Of a stretch of 64,000 nt of DNA, positions 1 through 7,218 are shown one piece after another. The stretch lies in contig AP017308.1 of NCBI GenBank assembly GCA_001548435.1, positions 4,845,030-4,909,029 of the forward strand. The letters are read 5' to 3'. Source of the DNA: Leptolyngbya sp. NIES-3755 (lineage in GTDB: Bacteria > Cyanobacteriota > Cyanobacteriia > Leptolyngbyales > Leptolyngbyaceae). Numbering within the stretch: position 1 is the first letter of the stretch; each line of letters opens with the position of its first letter. The notes under the pieces were generated by a model. The model was given only the letters and a program-made list of their open reading frames with translations. It was not told the origin of the DNA and made no database searches. Position numbers and translations under genes: made by a program.

Positions 1-547
1 AATAGTCGCCGCGCAATGATTTCGCATCCAGATCAACACCCGCGAACTTTGCCAACTGCCCTAGAGCCATACACCGTCGCTGTCGATTGCGGGTATCGGG
101 TTCCGTCTCAAGTATCGACTGACGAAGAATCTCAGGCGATATCGGTTCATTCTGTGGCAACTGTCCAAACGGTTGCTTATAGTCGGTTCTCCATGTGGTT
201 TCTGACTTGGGATTGCGCGATCGACGATTAAAATACTCAGCTTCATATCGCTCGATCCATGCTGCAACCGTGTCAGAGTCGGGTGTCTCCGGCTCTATCC
301 ATTCATCCCATCGAAACTCTCTTAAGCCAATCTGGACGGATAGTTTTTTGGCTTCCAATTCCGCCCGTTTCAGTCCAGCCGGATTGTTCTGAAGTCCTAA
401 GCTTATATATTGCCAGTAGGAACTACCAGAGCCGTTCTTAGGTGGAACTTTGGCACGTAAGGAAAGAATAGATCCCTTGCCCCGCGCTGCAATGGTCACG
501 CCAAGGTTAGCCGCTCTCAGACGGGCATTAATCGCTTCTAAGGTCAT
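1..547 (-). CDS. Tyrosine recombinase/integrase, N-terminal part (cut by window edge)
   Basis: This frame is open from an ATG at 547 to the edge and encodes 182 residues. The N-terminal part reads like the arm-binding region of cyanobacterial site-specific integrases (YWQYISLGLQNNPAGLKRAE, then a WDEW segment). It continues into a helical core-binding (SAM-like) region with RQRRCMALGQLAKFAG and SLRGDY. The catalytic R-H-R-Y domain would lie beyond the edge and cannot be checked. The start codon overlaps the stop of the upstream 74-residue gene by 4 nt (ATGA), so the two are probably translationally coupled. It likely catalyses integration of the element at tRNA-Phe; this role is inferred from family and position. 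Confidence 0.8.
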   Translation of the reverse strand, partial: MTLEAINARLRAANLGVTIAARGKGSILSLRAKVPPKNGSGSSYWQYISLGLQNNPAGLKRAELEAKKLSVQIGLREFRWDEWIEPETPDSDTVAAWIERYEAEYFNRRSRNPKSETTWRTDYKQPFGQLPQNEPISPEILRQSILETEPDTRNRQRRCMALGQLAKFAGVDLDAKSLRGDY

Positions 548-768
548 TTGTTTGATGGGTAGGTTTTGCGCTTCTCAGGAGGCGTACAAAGCTGGATGCT
601 GCAACGCTCGAAATGAAATTGCAGCGTGGATCGTTTGGAACCATTAGGAGCTACATCGCGAACGTGGTAGCCCATTTTGAACATTCCAGATCGGTATAAC
701 TCTCTCAGTTTTTCGGCAGGCAAATCAAGAGCGATCGCGGCATCACTCGTAGAGAACCAGGTTTTCAT
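544..768 (-). CDS. Small excisionase-like DNA-binding protein
   Basis: The product has 74 residues. It opens with WFSTSDAAIALDLPAEKLREL, the form of a MerR/excisionase-type helix-turn-helix that reads the family phrase 'choose helix by locus', followed by a basic C-terminal half. It overlaps the integrase start by 4 nt. A small winged-helix protein translated just before an integrase is the common layout of recombination directionality factors. That function is inferred; no specific family is recognised with certainty. Confidence 0.6.
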   Translation of the reverse strand: MKTWFSTSDAAIALDLPAEKLRELYRSGMFKMGYHVRDVAPNGSKRSTLQFHFERCSIQLCTPPEKRKTYPSNK

Positions 769-797
769 TTGTGGAAATTCTTTAGAAGGACTGAGGG

Positions 798-825
798 GAG
801 AGCGGTAGAACTAGCCACCGCTCTC
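798..825 (-). terminator. Intergenic hairpin between rep and xis-like genes
   Basis: The arms GAGAGCGGT and ACCGCTCTC form a perfect 9-bp stem with an 11-nt loop. It lies in the 68-bp gap after the replication gene. No T-tract follows on the minus strand, so it may be a processing or pausing hairpin rather than a true intrinsic terminator. Confidence 0.45.
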
Positions 826-836
826 GGAATGAAGGA

Positions 837-3800
837 CTAGACCGCTAGAGGCAATCTAGATGAGTTCTCGATCTGTCCTGTGTCCTTGCCCGCTTCGCGG
901 TTTGGGAAAGCCTGATCCAACATTGACTCGATCGTAGAGACTCGCTCGATTACTGGAGATTGACCCTCCTTTTTTGCCTTGCGATCTGCTCGTTCAACGA
1001 TGATGTTGTCTCGGATTGCTCCAACCACGATTTGATAGTTCTGCTTGAAAAAATTATTGCCTGAGCAATCCATGTAGATCCACCCAATGAAGTAGCTCGT
1101 TCTTGAGTTTGTGTACCGTTGAACGCCTCTAAACGTCCCGTTGGGTCTGGCTTCTGAGGTTTTCTCTCTCGCCTTCTTAGAGACAGATTGGAACCCGAAG
1201 GCTTTCATACAATTACAGATCGTTTTCCAGAATTGATCGATCGTCTCAACCAGTGGAAACAGCTTACGGAGCGCTGCATTAGCTTGGAATTGTTGCCACA
1301 TTCCGCAGATAACCGGACTCCTCATATTGAAAGCGGTTTGATCTGAGATCGCATTATCGGGCTTTCTTTCTGACAGGGAAACGAGCGCAATCAGCTTCAG
1401 TTCTCGGTAAAGAGTGATGTTCTGACGTGCCTTAAATGCGCCTGAGTTGTAGGTCGTGACGCGATTCTTTAGCCGCTCCAAAAGGTTCTCATCATCGTCT
1501 AGATGGCAGTCTTCAGCGATGATCCAGTTCTTCAGCTTGGTGATCCTGGAAGATGTCAACAGCTTGCAGAAATCGATCGCAGTGTGACTGCCATCTTTAA
1601 CCATCCGCTCGATCAGTGCTGGATATTTGCCGTGGAGGGTTGCCAGCTTGACATCCCACACCTGAGAGTTTTTGTGCGGCTGTTTCTGCGCGTCGATCAG
1701 TCTGTAGCCGCTCTCTAGGCTAGCTTTCAGAATGTTCTCAGCGTCTTGAAACTTGATCGAGTCAACAAAAGAATCCCATTTGGTTTTAGAGCCGCTGGAA
1801 ACCTCGATCGACTCAACAGAGGCAAAATACTCTTCGCACAACGACTGTAGATACTCAGAACCAAAAGCCTTAGTGATGTCGCTCGTTAGGTTTTCCCAAA
1901 GTCCAGACACTTGTAGGCAGTAGGGAGCGTTGTACTCCAGATCTGCAAATGTCGATCTGATTACTTCTCCCCACTGCTTAACTTTCTGTCCGTTCAGAGA
2001 TGGCGTGATTGCTGTTGCGGTATGGCGTGGAGCCGATACGAACCATTCCCCGCATTGACGGCAACGACCCATCATCTGCAGCATTTCGGTAGGGCACAAC
2101 ACACCGCAGCTAATCAGAAGACCTCGATCAAAACTTGCTTGGATGTCTAAGCCAGATTTTGCGGTTGGTGTGTAGACGATTGCTTGAGCCTGGGAACCGA
2201 TGATCGTTTCGTCAGGATTCGGCATAAACCGAGAGTTTTCTTCGGGTGTCTCAGAGCAAGCAAGCCAAGTCCTGACCCCTTTCGACTGAAGGAAGTTGCG
2301 GATAACTTTAGCCGTCAAAATGGAATCAACCGCGATCGCGATTCTCTGAATTGTCCCCGCCGCAATTTCATCTGCCCACTGCCCAAGTAAATCCAGGTAA
2401 ACGCCTTGATGAGAGAAGCTAGTATCACCCTGTGCGTTGCGAGTTTCAATCCACTTGATAGATTTGCGTGATTTTGCTGCTTCCTGACGATACAGCCCGA
2501 TTTGATGCCCTCTGAGGGATTGAATCAGTTCTAGGTCAACATCCGATAGGAAGGCATCAGCCGTAATCAATGAACCACAATTCTCGATCGCTTTGCTGAT
2601 TTGGGGAAGCTCAGAGACTTTGGTGTGAATGTCCTTACGAATTCCTGAGAATTCATCCATTACAAGAACTACTTGCGACCAGTCAACCTCGCCAACCGCA
2701 TACTCCTTGAACGAATCAGGACACATGAAGTAGATTCCCGGAGCGGCACTATTGAGCGCAATCCGGTTCATTGTTACATCGTCTTGGTAATGGAACGTTT
2801 GAAAGCCATGTCGATAAGCTCTCATCGCTGTCTGTCGGTTCAGCCCATTGTTGGGAGCCACCCAAACGATCGCTTTGTCCTGGAACGGCTTTAATGATCG
2901 GATGATTGTCTCGGTTTTTCCCGTGCCTAGCCATCCCTGAACCGCGATCGTATCCCAATAGGGATCGAGCGTAGGGCAGTACCCTTCATACTCGATCTGA
3001 TCAACGCCTTCGATACTTTGTGATAGCTGGAAATCTCGCTTAAGGTCTTTCCAGTATCCAGCGAAACGAAACTTTCTCAGTCGCAACAGACGATCGCGCT
3101 CAGATTCATCCGGTCTTTGCTTAAGCTCATTCCCCGGCAATAGTGCTGAAAATTCATCCCAGGACAGGGAACGAGCGCCAGTAAATTCTTCGCGGGTTAG
3201 CTCATCAATGTCGTTATCGTTCTTGGTCGTCTGTCCCCACCAAAGGATCGACGGCTCAACATCGATCGATCGAAGATACTCAACTTGCCGTTGAATCCGA
3301 TTTGCAACCTGTGTGTTGACAACATCCCCAGCATCAGGAACAATCACCACGGGCAATCCTGGGAACGCCTCGATCACTGCCTTGAGTTGCGTTGGAGACG
3401 ATGAGAAGTTCCCGCCAGCCGCGCCGATCGTAATGGCTTTCAGTCGTTCTGATGCGATTAACGGCTTAACTCCGGTTCCTTCGACAAGTGAGATCGCGGT
3501 TGGATTCTCAACTTTGAAAACAGCGATCGGCATTTCATCAGTTCCGGGGTACTGCTTCCCACCAGGTAAATCGTGCCAACGGTAGCGACCTCCTTCGATG
3601 TTTTCGCCCGTGAGCCGTACTTGAGCGCCCACGTAAGAGCCGCCCAGACCTTTGAACGGCAGAACGTACCCGTAACCGAGAGAAATCGCGATCGATAAAT
3701 CTTTGATGCCGCGCTTCTCTAAATCTGCCTTGTCGCGCTCACTCAGGGAGCCTTGAGCAAGAAGGTTTCGATAGTACTCGTCGCGCTTCTTCAACGGCAT

Positions 3801-4139
3801 CACATTGGCAATCTGAACCTGTTTCGCCTGCTGCGCCGCTTCTTTTTTGCGGTTCCACTCATCGCGATCGAAGCTGTTGTTTTCTGAAACCCAGACCCCC
3901 CACACCCCGTTCCTGGTTGGCTTGACGAAGCGATAGCCCGGTACTCCGTGGGTGTCTGTCGGATAGGTCATGCACTGAACCATATCGCTGTCAGTGGTTC
4001 GGCATTTCCCGGAAATGTTGCTACAGACTGGGCAAGGATTCTTTTTGTTTGTGGGCTTCAATTTGCCACGAAACAAGTTAGAATTAGAATGATTGTTTGA
4101 ATTAGAACTATTGACCGTTCCTGAGAAATCGTTTAGCAT
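837..4139 (-). CDS. CyRepA1-like plasmid replication protein (primase/helicase)
   Basis: The 1100-residue product has a zinc-finger pattern near the N-terminus (Cys36, Cys39, Cys46, Cys56). A TOPRIM-like DUF3854-type region follows (LVEGTG around 218, VPDAGD around 267). Then comes a superfamily helicase core with Walker A GWLGTGKTE (402-410), Walker B VLVMDEFSG (491-499) and a motif-VI-like QMMGRCRQ near 690. This order matches the cyanobacterial plasmid replication protein family called CyRepA1, thought to prime and unwind DNA at plasmid origins. It is the best evidence that the surrounding segment is an integrated plasmid. The N-terminal 30 residues are Asn/Ser-rich. The family name is from memory; the domain motifs are directly visible. 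Confidence 0.8.
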   Translation of the reverse strand: MLNDFSGTVNSSNSNNHSNSNLFRGKLKPTNKKNPCPVCSNISGKCRTTDSDMVQCMTYPTDTHGVPGYRFVKPTRNGVWGVWVSENNSFDRDEWNRKKEAAQQAKQVQIANVMPLKKRDEYYRNLLAQGSLSERDKADLEKRGIKDLSIAISLGYGYVLPFKGLGGSYVGAQVRLTGENIEGGRYRWHDLPGGKQYPGTDEMPIAVFKVENPTAISLVEGTGVKPLIASERLKAITIGAAGGNFSSSPTQLKAVIEAFPGLPVVIVPDAGDVVNTQVANRIQRQVEYLRSIDVEPSILWWGQTTKNDNDIDELTREEFTGARSLSWDEFSALLPGNELKQRPDESERDRLLRLRKFRFAGYWKDLKRDFQLSQSIEGVDQIEYEGYCPTLDPYWDTIAVQGWLGTGKTETIIRSLKPFQDKAIVWVAPNNGLNRQTAMRAYRHGFQTFHYQDDVTMNRIALNSAAPGIYFMCPDSFKEYAVGEVDWSQVVLVMDEFSGIRKDIHTKVSELPQISKAIENCGSLITADAFLSDVDLELIQSLRGHQIGLYRQEAAKSRKSIKWIETRNAQGDTSFSHQGVYLDLLGQWADEIAAGTIQRIAIAVDSILTAKVIRNFLQSKGVRTWLACSETPEENSRFMPNPDETIIGSQAQAIVYTPTAKSGLDIQASFDRGLLISCGVLCPTEMLQMMGRCRQCGEWFVSAPRHTATAITPSLNGQKVKQWGEVIRSTFADLEYNAPYCLQVSGLWENLTSDITKAFGSEYLQSLCEEYFASVESIEVSSGSKTKWDSFVDSIKFQDAENILKASLESGYRLIDAQKQPHKNSQVWDVKLATLHGKYPALIERMVKDGSHTAIDFCKLLTSSRITKLKNWIIAEDCHLDDDENLLERLKNRVTTYNSGAFKARQNITLYRELKLIALVSLSERKPDNAISDQTAFNMRSPVICGMWQQFQANAALRKLFPLVETIDQFWKTICNCMKAFGFQSVSKKAREKTSEARPNGTFRGVQRYTNSRTSYFIGWIYMDCSGNNFFKQNYQIVVGAIRDNIIVERADRKAKKEGQSPVIERVSTIESMLDQAFPNREAGKDTGQIENSSRLPLAV

Positions 4140-4210
4140 GATGAAAGTTCGTTAGAGATCTCTAAGCGTTTGTTTGGCGACTTCGGCTTAGAGGTGAACA
4201 TTGAAATTTT

Positions 4211-4244
4211 GAACCGCTTGGGAGCTTACACTCTTACGCGGTTC
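4211..4244. other. Hairpin in the leader of the replication gene
   Basis: The arms GAACCGC and GCGGTTC are separated by 20 nt and lie between the 106-residue gene and the start of the CyRepA1-like gene. TTTT follows on the plus strand and AAAA on the minus side, so it could act as a terminator or attenuator for either strand. Confidence 0.4.
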
Positions 4245-4251
4245 TTTTGGC

Positions 4252-4572
4252 TTAAGGAGACAACCAGACAGTTTTCTGTGCTGAATCGATTTGAGCCTCT
4301 GGATCAACGTCCGGGAACAGCTTGACTGTCATCGCCTTCCACTTCCGAAGCAGGCTCTTAGTTGGTTTTCCTTCGCGGGATAGCAGTGTGATTTTCGCGC
4401 TTAGTTCCATGTGAGATCTGTGTTGCTCATCCGCCGCGAACCAGTAAAGGCAGGTCTCGGCATCTTCTCCGTGAAGCTGTGCCGTGTACGATTTCTGCCA
4501 ATCTCGAAGCTCTTTCTTGTGCAATTGCTCAGGGGTGAGCGTCTTCTCTTTCCGTCCGAATCCTTTAGGCAT
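4252..4572 (-). CDS. Hypothetical charged protein
   Basis: The 106-residue product is highly charged, starts MPKGFGRKEKTLTPEQLHKK, and ends in a KxWKAMTVKLFPDVDPEA stretch. No domain is recognised. It lies directly before the replication gene on the same strand, separated by 112 bp that hold a hairpin (4211-4244). The position suggests an accessory replication role, but nothing in the sequence proves it. Confidence 0.6.
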   Translation of the reverse strand: MPKGFGRKEKTLTPEQLHKKELRDWQKSYTAQLHGEDAETCLYWFAADEQHRSHMELSAKITLLSREGKPTKSLLRKWKAMTVKLFPDVDPEAQIDSAQKTVWLSP

Positions 4573-4624
4573 GGGTTAATATCTCCATTCTGGTAATTTA
4601 CTGAACATCCAGCCCACGATCGCC

Positions 4625-4789
4625 CTAAGCGCCTTCGTGGGTTTTTGCTTGGGAATCGAGCCAGAATTCAACCGCTTCGTTGACGATCGCATTACGAGAC
4701 ATTCCAAGCGTGACTTTGGAACGGTTCAATTGATCTAGTAGCGGTCTTTGAAATCTAATTGTGGTCGTGCCACCAATTGGTTGAGTCAT
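4625..4789 (-). CDS. Small ribbon-helix-helix protein
   Basis: This 54-residue frame starts MTQPIGGTTTIRFQRPLLDQ. The beta strand TTTIRF is followed by two helices (RPLLDQLNRSKVTLGM, SRNAIVNEAVEFWLD), which is the CopG/Arc-like ribbon-helix-helix layout. Such proteins are typical plasmid repressors of copy number or partition. It lies upstream of the replication gene in the same direction. The stop codon sits inside a hairpin (arms CCCACGA and TCGTGGG, 4613-4641). Function as a repressor is inferred from the fold. Confidence 0.65.
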   Translation of the reverse strand: MTQPIGGTTTIRFQRPLLDQLNRSKVTLGMSRNAIVNEAVEFWLDSQAKTHEGA

Positions 4790-4954
4790 TGCTGTCCTCG
4801 ATGTGTCACATCTTTAAAACGTTCATTCTGCGGAATCGGTCTTTCTATCGCTCTTTTGGTATCGCTTGCTACCGTTCTCTAGAAATCCTTGGGAAAGATA
4901 CGCCAAATCGCTTAAAGCTTCAGTCAAATGGCGTAGGTCTTTCTTAAGGTTTCG

Positions 4955-5125
4955 TTACGATCTAGCGAAGATTTTACGCAACCGAACCTTAAGAATCTCT
5001 GCGTAGGCTGCGAGGGCTTCTAACGCTTCCGGTCTTTTGGCGTATTCTGCCATCTCCTGAGTAAACGCCTGGACGGTAGTACTGTTGCCCATTGGTTTGC
5101 CGGATAGTTCTGTTCGCCATTTCAT
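4955..5125 (-). CDS. Small hypothetical protein
   Basis: The 56-residue frame starts MKWRTELSGK and contains a helical QAFTQEMAEYAKRPEALEAL segment. It begins 6 nt after the stop of the upstream 72-residue gene, which supports an operon. No family is recognised. The alternative ATG at 5120 is in a different, arginine-rich frame and looks like a shadow. Confidence 0.5.
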   Translation of the reverse strand: MKWRTELSGKPMGNSTTVQAFTQEMAEYAKRPEALEALAAYAEILKVRLRKIFARS

Positions 5126-5131
5126 CGTTCT

Positions 5132-5350
5132 TTACCCGTGGATGTAATAACCTTTGTCTTGCACTGGAGAAACACAAATCTGATGCAGATTCCAGAGCCT
5201 ACGTTTAACCGACCGCATCAAATACCGTTTCTCACGAAGATCAATCCCAACACAGTCCTTCATGGTTTGATAATCTACGATCGTGCTGCGACCACTCTTG
5301 AGAAAAAGGTCTTCCAGCATTAAAGTTTCTGATCTTGCTTGACGCGCCAT
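5132..5350 (-). CDS. Small basic hypothetical protein
   Basis: The 72-residue product is basic and contains LFLKSGRSTIVDYQTMKDCV followed by a KRRLWNLHQI helix and VSPVQDKGYYIHG. The second half could be a small winged-helix DNA-binding fold, but this is only a guess. It belongs to the leftward gene series between the partition genes and the replication gene. Confidence 0.55.
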   Translation of the reverse strand: MARQARSETLMLEDLFLKSGRSTIVDYQTMKDCVGIDLREKRYLMRSVKRRLWNLHQICVSPVQDKGYYIHG

Positions 5351-5505
5351 TTTTAGCCTCTAGTGAATGGTTCTGTGGCTGACAAATGAGAGGTTAGCCC
5401 ACCTTCCCAATAAATGAAAGATTTATGTTTCTCTGTTTTTCTCTATGATTCCGCGACTTTCCATAGAGAAGCTCCGAAACGTTCCGAGGGCTTGCTGTTG
5501 TGGGT

Positions 5506-5787
5506 CTAGTCGGGATCTTCGTCTAACAGATCGATCGTCTGTTTTGCCGGGGGCACTGCTTCAGGTTGATCCGGTTCTGGCAGTTGGCTGGATGCTTCAG
5601 CCTGTGGCACTGGTTGACCTCCGAAGGTCATTACACCAGCGTTTACAGATGACAGAATCCACTCGATAAAGTCAGCGTCGGAACCCTCAAATGATGGGAA
5701 CCTACGCCGCGCAGATTCCACGATCGATTGCTTGATGTACGGTCTGATTTTTGCCTCAGCAGGTTTGCGATTCACCGATGGGGACAT
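5506..5787 (-). CDS. ParR-like partition adaptor
   Basis: The 93-residue product starts 1 bp after the stop of the actin-like gene, so the two are co-translated. The N-terminal half is basic (KIRPYIKQSIVESARRRFPS) and could hold the DNA-binding fold. The C-terminal half is acidic and proline-rich, ending TIDLLDEDPD. In type II partition systems a small adaptor encoded just after ParM binds the repeat DNA and caps the ParM filament. Identity rests on position, size and charge pattern, because ParR proteins diverge too fast to recognise by sequence. Confidence 0.6.
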   Translation of the reverse strand: MSPSVNRKPAEAKIRPYIKQSIVESARRRFPSFEGSDADFIEWILSSVNAGVMTFGGQPVPQAEASSQLPEPDQPEAVPPAKQTIDLLDEDPD

Positions 5788-5788
5788 T

Positions 5789-6802
5789 CTATGCAGCCTC
5801 CTGAGAAAGTTTGCTGTGTTGCTTCAGGGCGTAGGAGTGGAGACCTCTAGCATTTGCCATCAATGGATCATCCAAAATGGTGTATCCCTTATTTTTCAAG
5901 TAGTCCGCGATTAGCTTGACTTTGCAGGCTCCCCCGGTTGCAAACTTGCCATCCACCTTTGCGAGATGATGCCCCATCATTTGATCGACTTGAGCCAACC
6001 GACCATTGAGCCAGCGAGAGACCTCATGCCGAAGTGCGATCGACAAATCAACCTGTCCACACGCACCCCTGATGATATGAACCGGGGAAGCCTCGACAAT
6101 TGCTTTCGATTGGTCATAGGTCAACACTGATCCATTACCGATCGCCTTGGATACCGATTCGCACTTTGCAAACTCAGCAATCAGCATCCGAGTGCCTTCC
6201 CGTTTGAGCAGGTACGGGGGGCAATCCTTTGGAGCCTTCAGACCATCAAATACAGACGCGATAACAGTGTCGCAACCCAAATCTAAAAGATGATTACTAC
6301 GAGAGTTAACCTTGGCTTGAAGAATCGCGCCCACGCCTTCGTTTACAACGGCAAGGACAATAATCTCAATCTGCTTTGTGGTCTTGCCTTGGGTGAAGCT
6401 ATGGGAACCCGTTAGAGCATTCTCAATCATTCCTGCCAGTGCTGCTTTGTTGTGGACGGATGCCACCACATAAAGACGGTCGCCATTCTTCAAAACGTCC
6501 CACATTGCAGAAACTAGCAGGGGGAGAATCAGCCTTGGTTTACCTAAGTCATCGTGCATCGTTCTCAGTTCCATGCAGCCGCCAGCACTAGCAACCCATG
6601 ATCGACCCTTCCATTCACCACTGCCGGACGTGCAAGTAATCGCATCATCGTCATCGGCATCGACCTCAGACAATACAGATCGGCGCTGAATCTCTAAAGC
6701 TTTTCCTTTACCCGCGATCGAGTAAACGATTTTTTCGTTCTCATTTCCACAATCAAGCCCAACGATTAACGATCGCTTGATCTCCGTCTTAAAATCACTC
6801 AT
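5789..6802 (-). CDS. ParM/StbA-like actin-family partition ATPase
   Basis: The 337-residue length is typical for ParM. Phosphate-1 motif GLDCGNENEKIVYS is at about 15-28. Phosphate-2 motif LDLGCDTVIASVFDG is near 170-185, preceded by NEGVGAIL. An adenosine-type motif, ATGGACKVKLIADYL, lies near the C-terminus. ParM forms filaments that push plasmid copies apart. The gene is followed immediately by a ParR-like gene and preceded by 11-bp direct repeats, as in the parMRC locus of plasmid R1. Finding this in an integrated element suggests an extrachromosomal phase. Confidence 0.8.
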   Translation of the reverse strand: MSDFKTEIKRSLIVGLDCGNENEKIVYSIAGKGKALEIQRRSVLSEVDADDDDAITCTSGSGEWKGRSWVASAGGCMELRTMHDDLGKPRLILPLLVSAMWDVLKNGDRLYVVASVHNKAALAGMIENALTGSHSFTQGKTTKQIEIIVLAVVNEGVGAILQAKVNSRSNHLLDLGCDTVIASVFDGLKAPKDCPPYLLKREGTRMLIAEFAKCESVSKAIGNGSVLTYDQSKAIVEASPVHIIRGACGQVDLSIALRHEVSRWLNGRLAQVDQMMGHHLAKVDGKFATGGACKVKLIADYLKNKGYTILDDPLMANARGLHSYALKQHSKLSQEAA

Positions 6803-6822
6803 TTTTAACTCCTTTGGTTTGT

Positions 6823-6936
6823 TAGCCCGTTTCTAGTCCGATATCAGTCTGTTTCTAACCCGTTCATAACCCGTTCTTAGCCTAAGTAGATTCTAGCACA
6901 CTTTAGCCCGTTGTTAGCCCGTTTCTAACCTAACCT
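6823..6936. repeat. 11-bp direct repeats, candidate parC centromere
   Basis: Units of 11 bp with consensus TARCCCGTTYN run in register from 6823 to 6888 (six units, some degenerate). They resume from 6904 to 6936 (three units) after a 15-bp gap. The array starts 20 bp upstream of the parM start. Plasmid R1 parC also has 11-bp repeats in two blocks upstream of parM, so a ParR-binding centromere that also autoregulates parM is the natural reading. Confidence 0.75.
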
Positions 6937-7080
6937 CACCCATGATTTCTCCCCCATTTTCCGCCCATTCCCCACGATCCAGCCCTTAGAAAGTGCTATT
7001 GATTAATATCAACCAGCGCATTTCTTGGGGTTATTTCCTAGCGTTAATTGTGGGAATTTGTAGAGGGATCTAATTCTTGT

Positions 7081-7202
7081 CTAATTGTCCCGGTAATTGT
7101 CCCGGTAATTGTCCTGAACACTGTCCTGTAATTGTCCTAATTGTCCCTGACAGTTTCTTAGGCTTCTCAGGACAATTAGGACAATTAATCTCAGGACAAT
7201 TA
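7081..7202. repeat. TAATTGTCC iteron array, candidate replication origin
   Basis: Five exact TAATTGTCC units lie at 7082, 7094, 7106, 7129 and 7138, with a degenerate unit near 7119. Three inverted GGACAATTA units lie at 7170, 7179 and 7194. The units at 7129-7146 and 7170-7187 form a perfect 18-bp inverted repeat. The rest of the 415-bp gap, between the two arrays, is AT-rich with no gene. Such iterons usually bind a replication initiator, but a terminator or transfer site is also possible. Confidence 0.65.
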
Positions 7203-7218
7203 ACCAAGGCAGATAATG

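Noticed and set aside
6823-7202. CRISPR array
   Set aside because: Repeats are 9-11 bp and nearly contiguous with no unique spacers of constant length; they fit iterons, not CRISPR.
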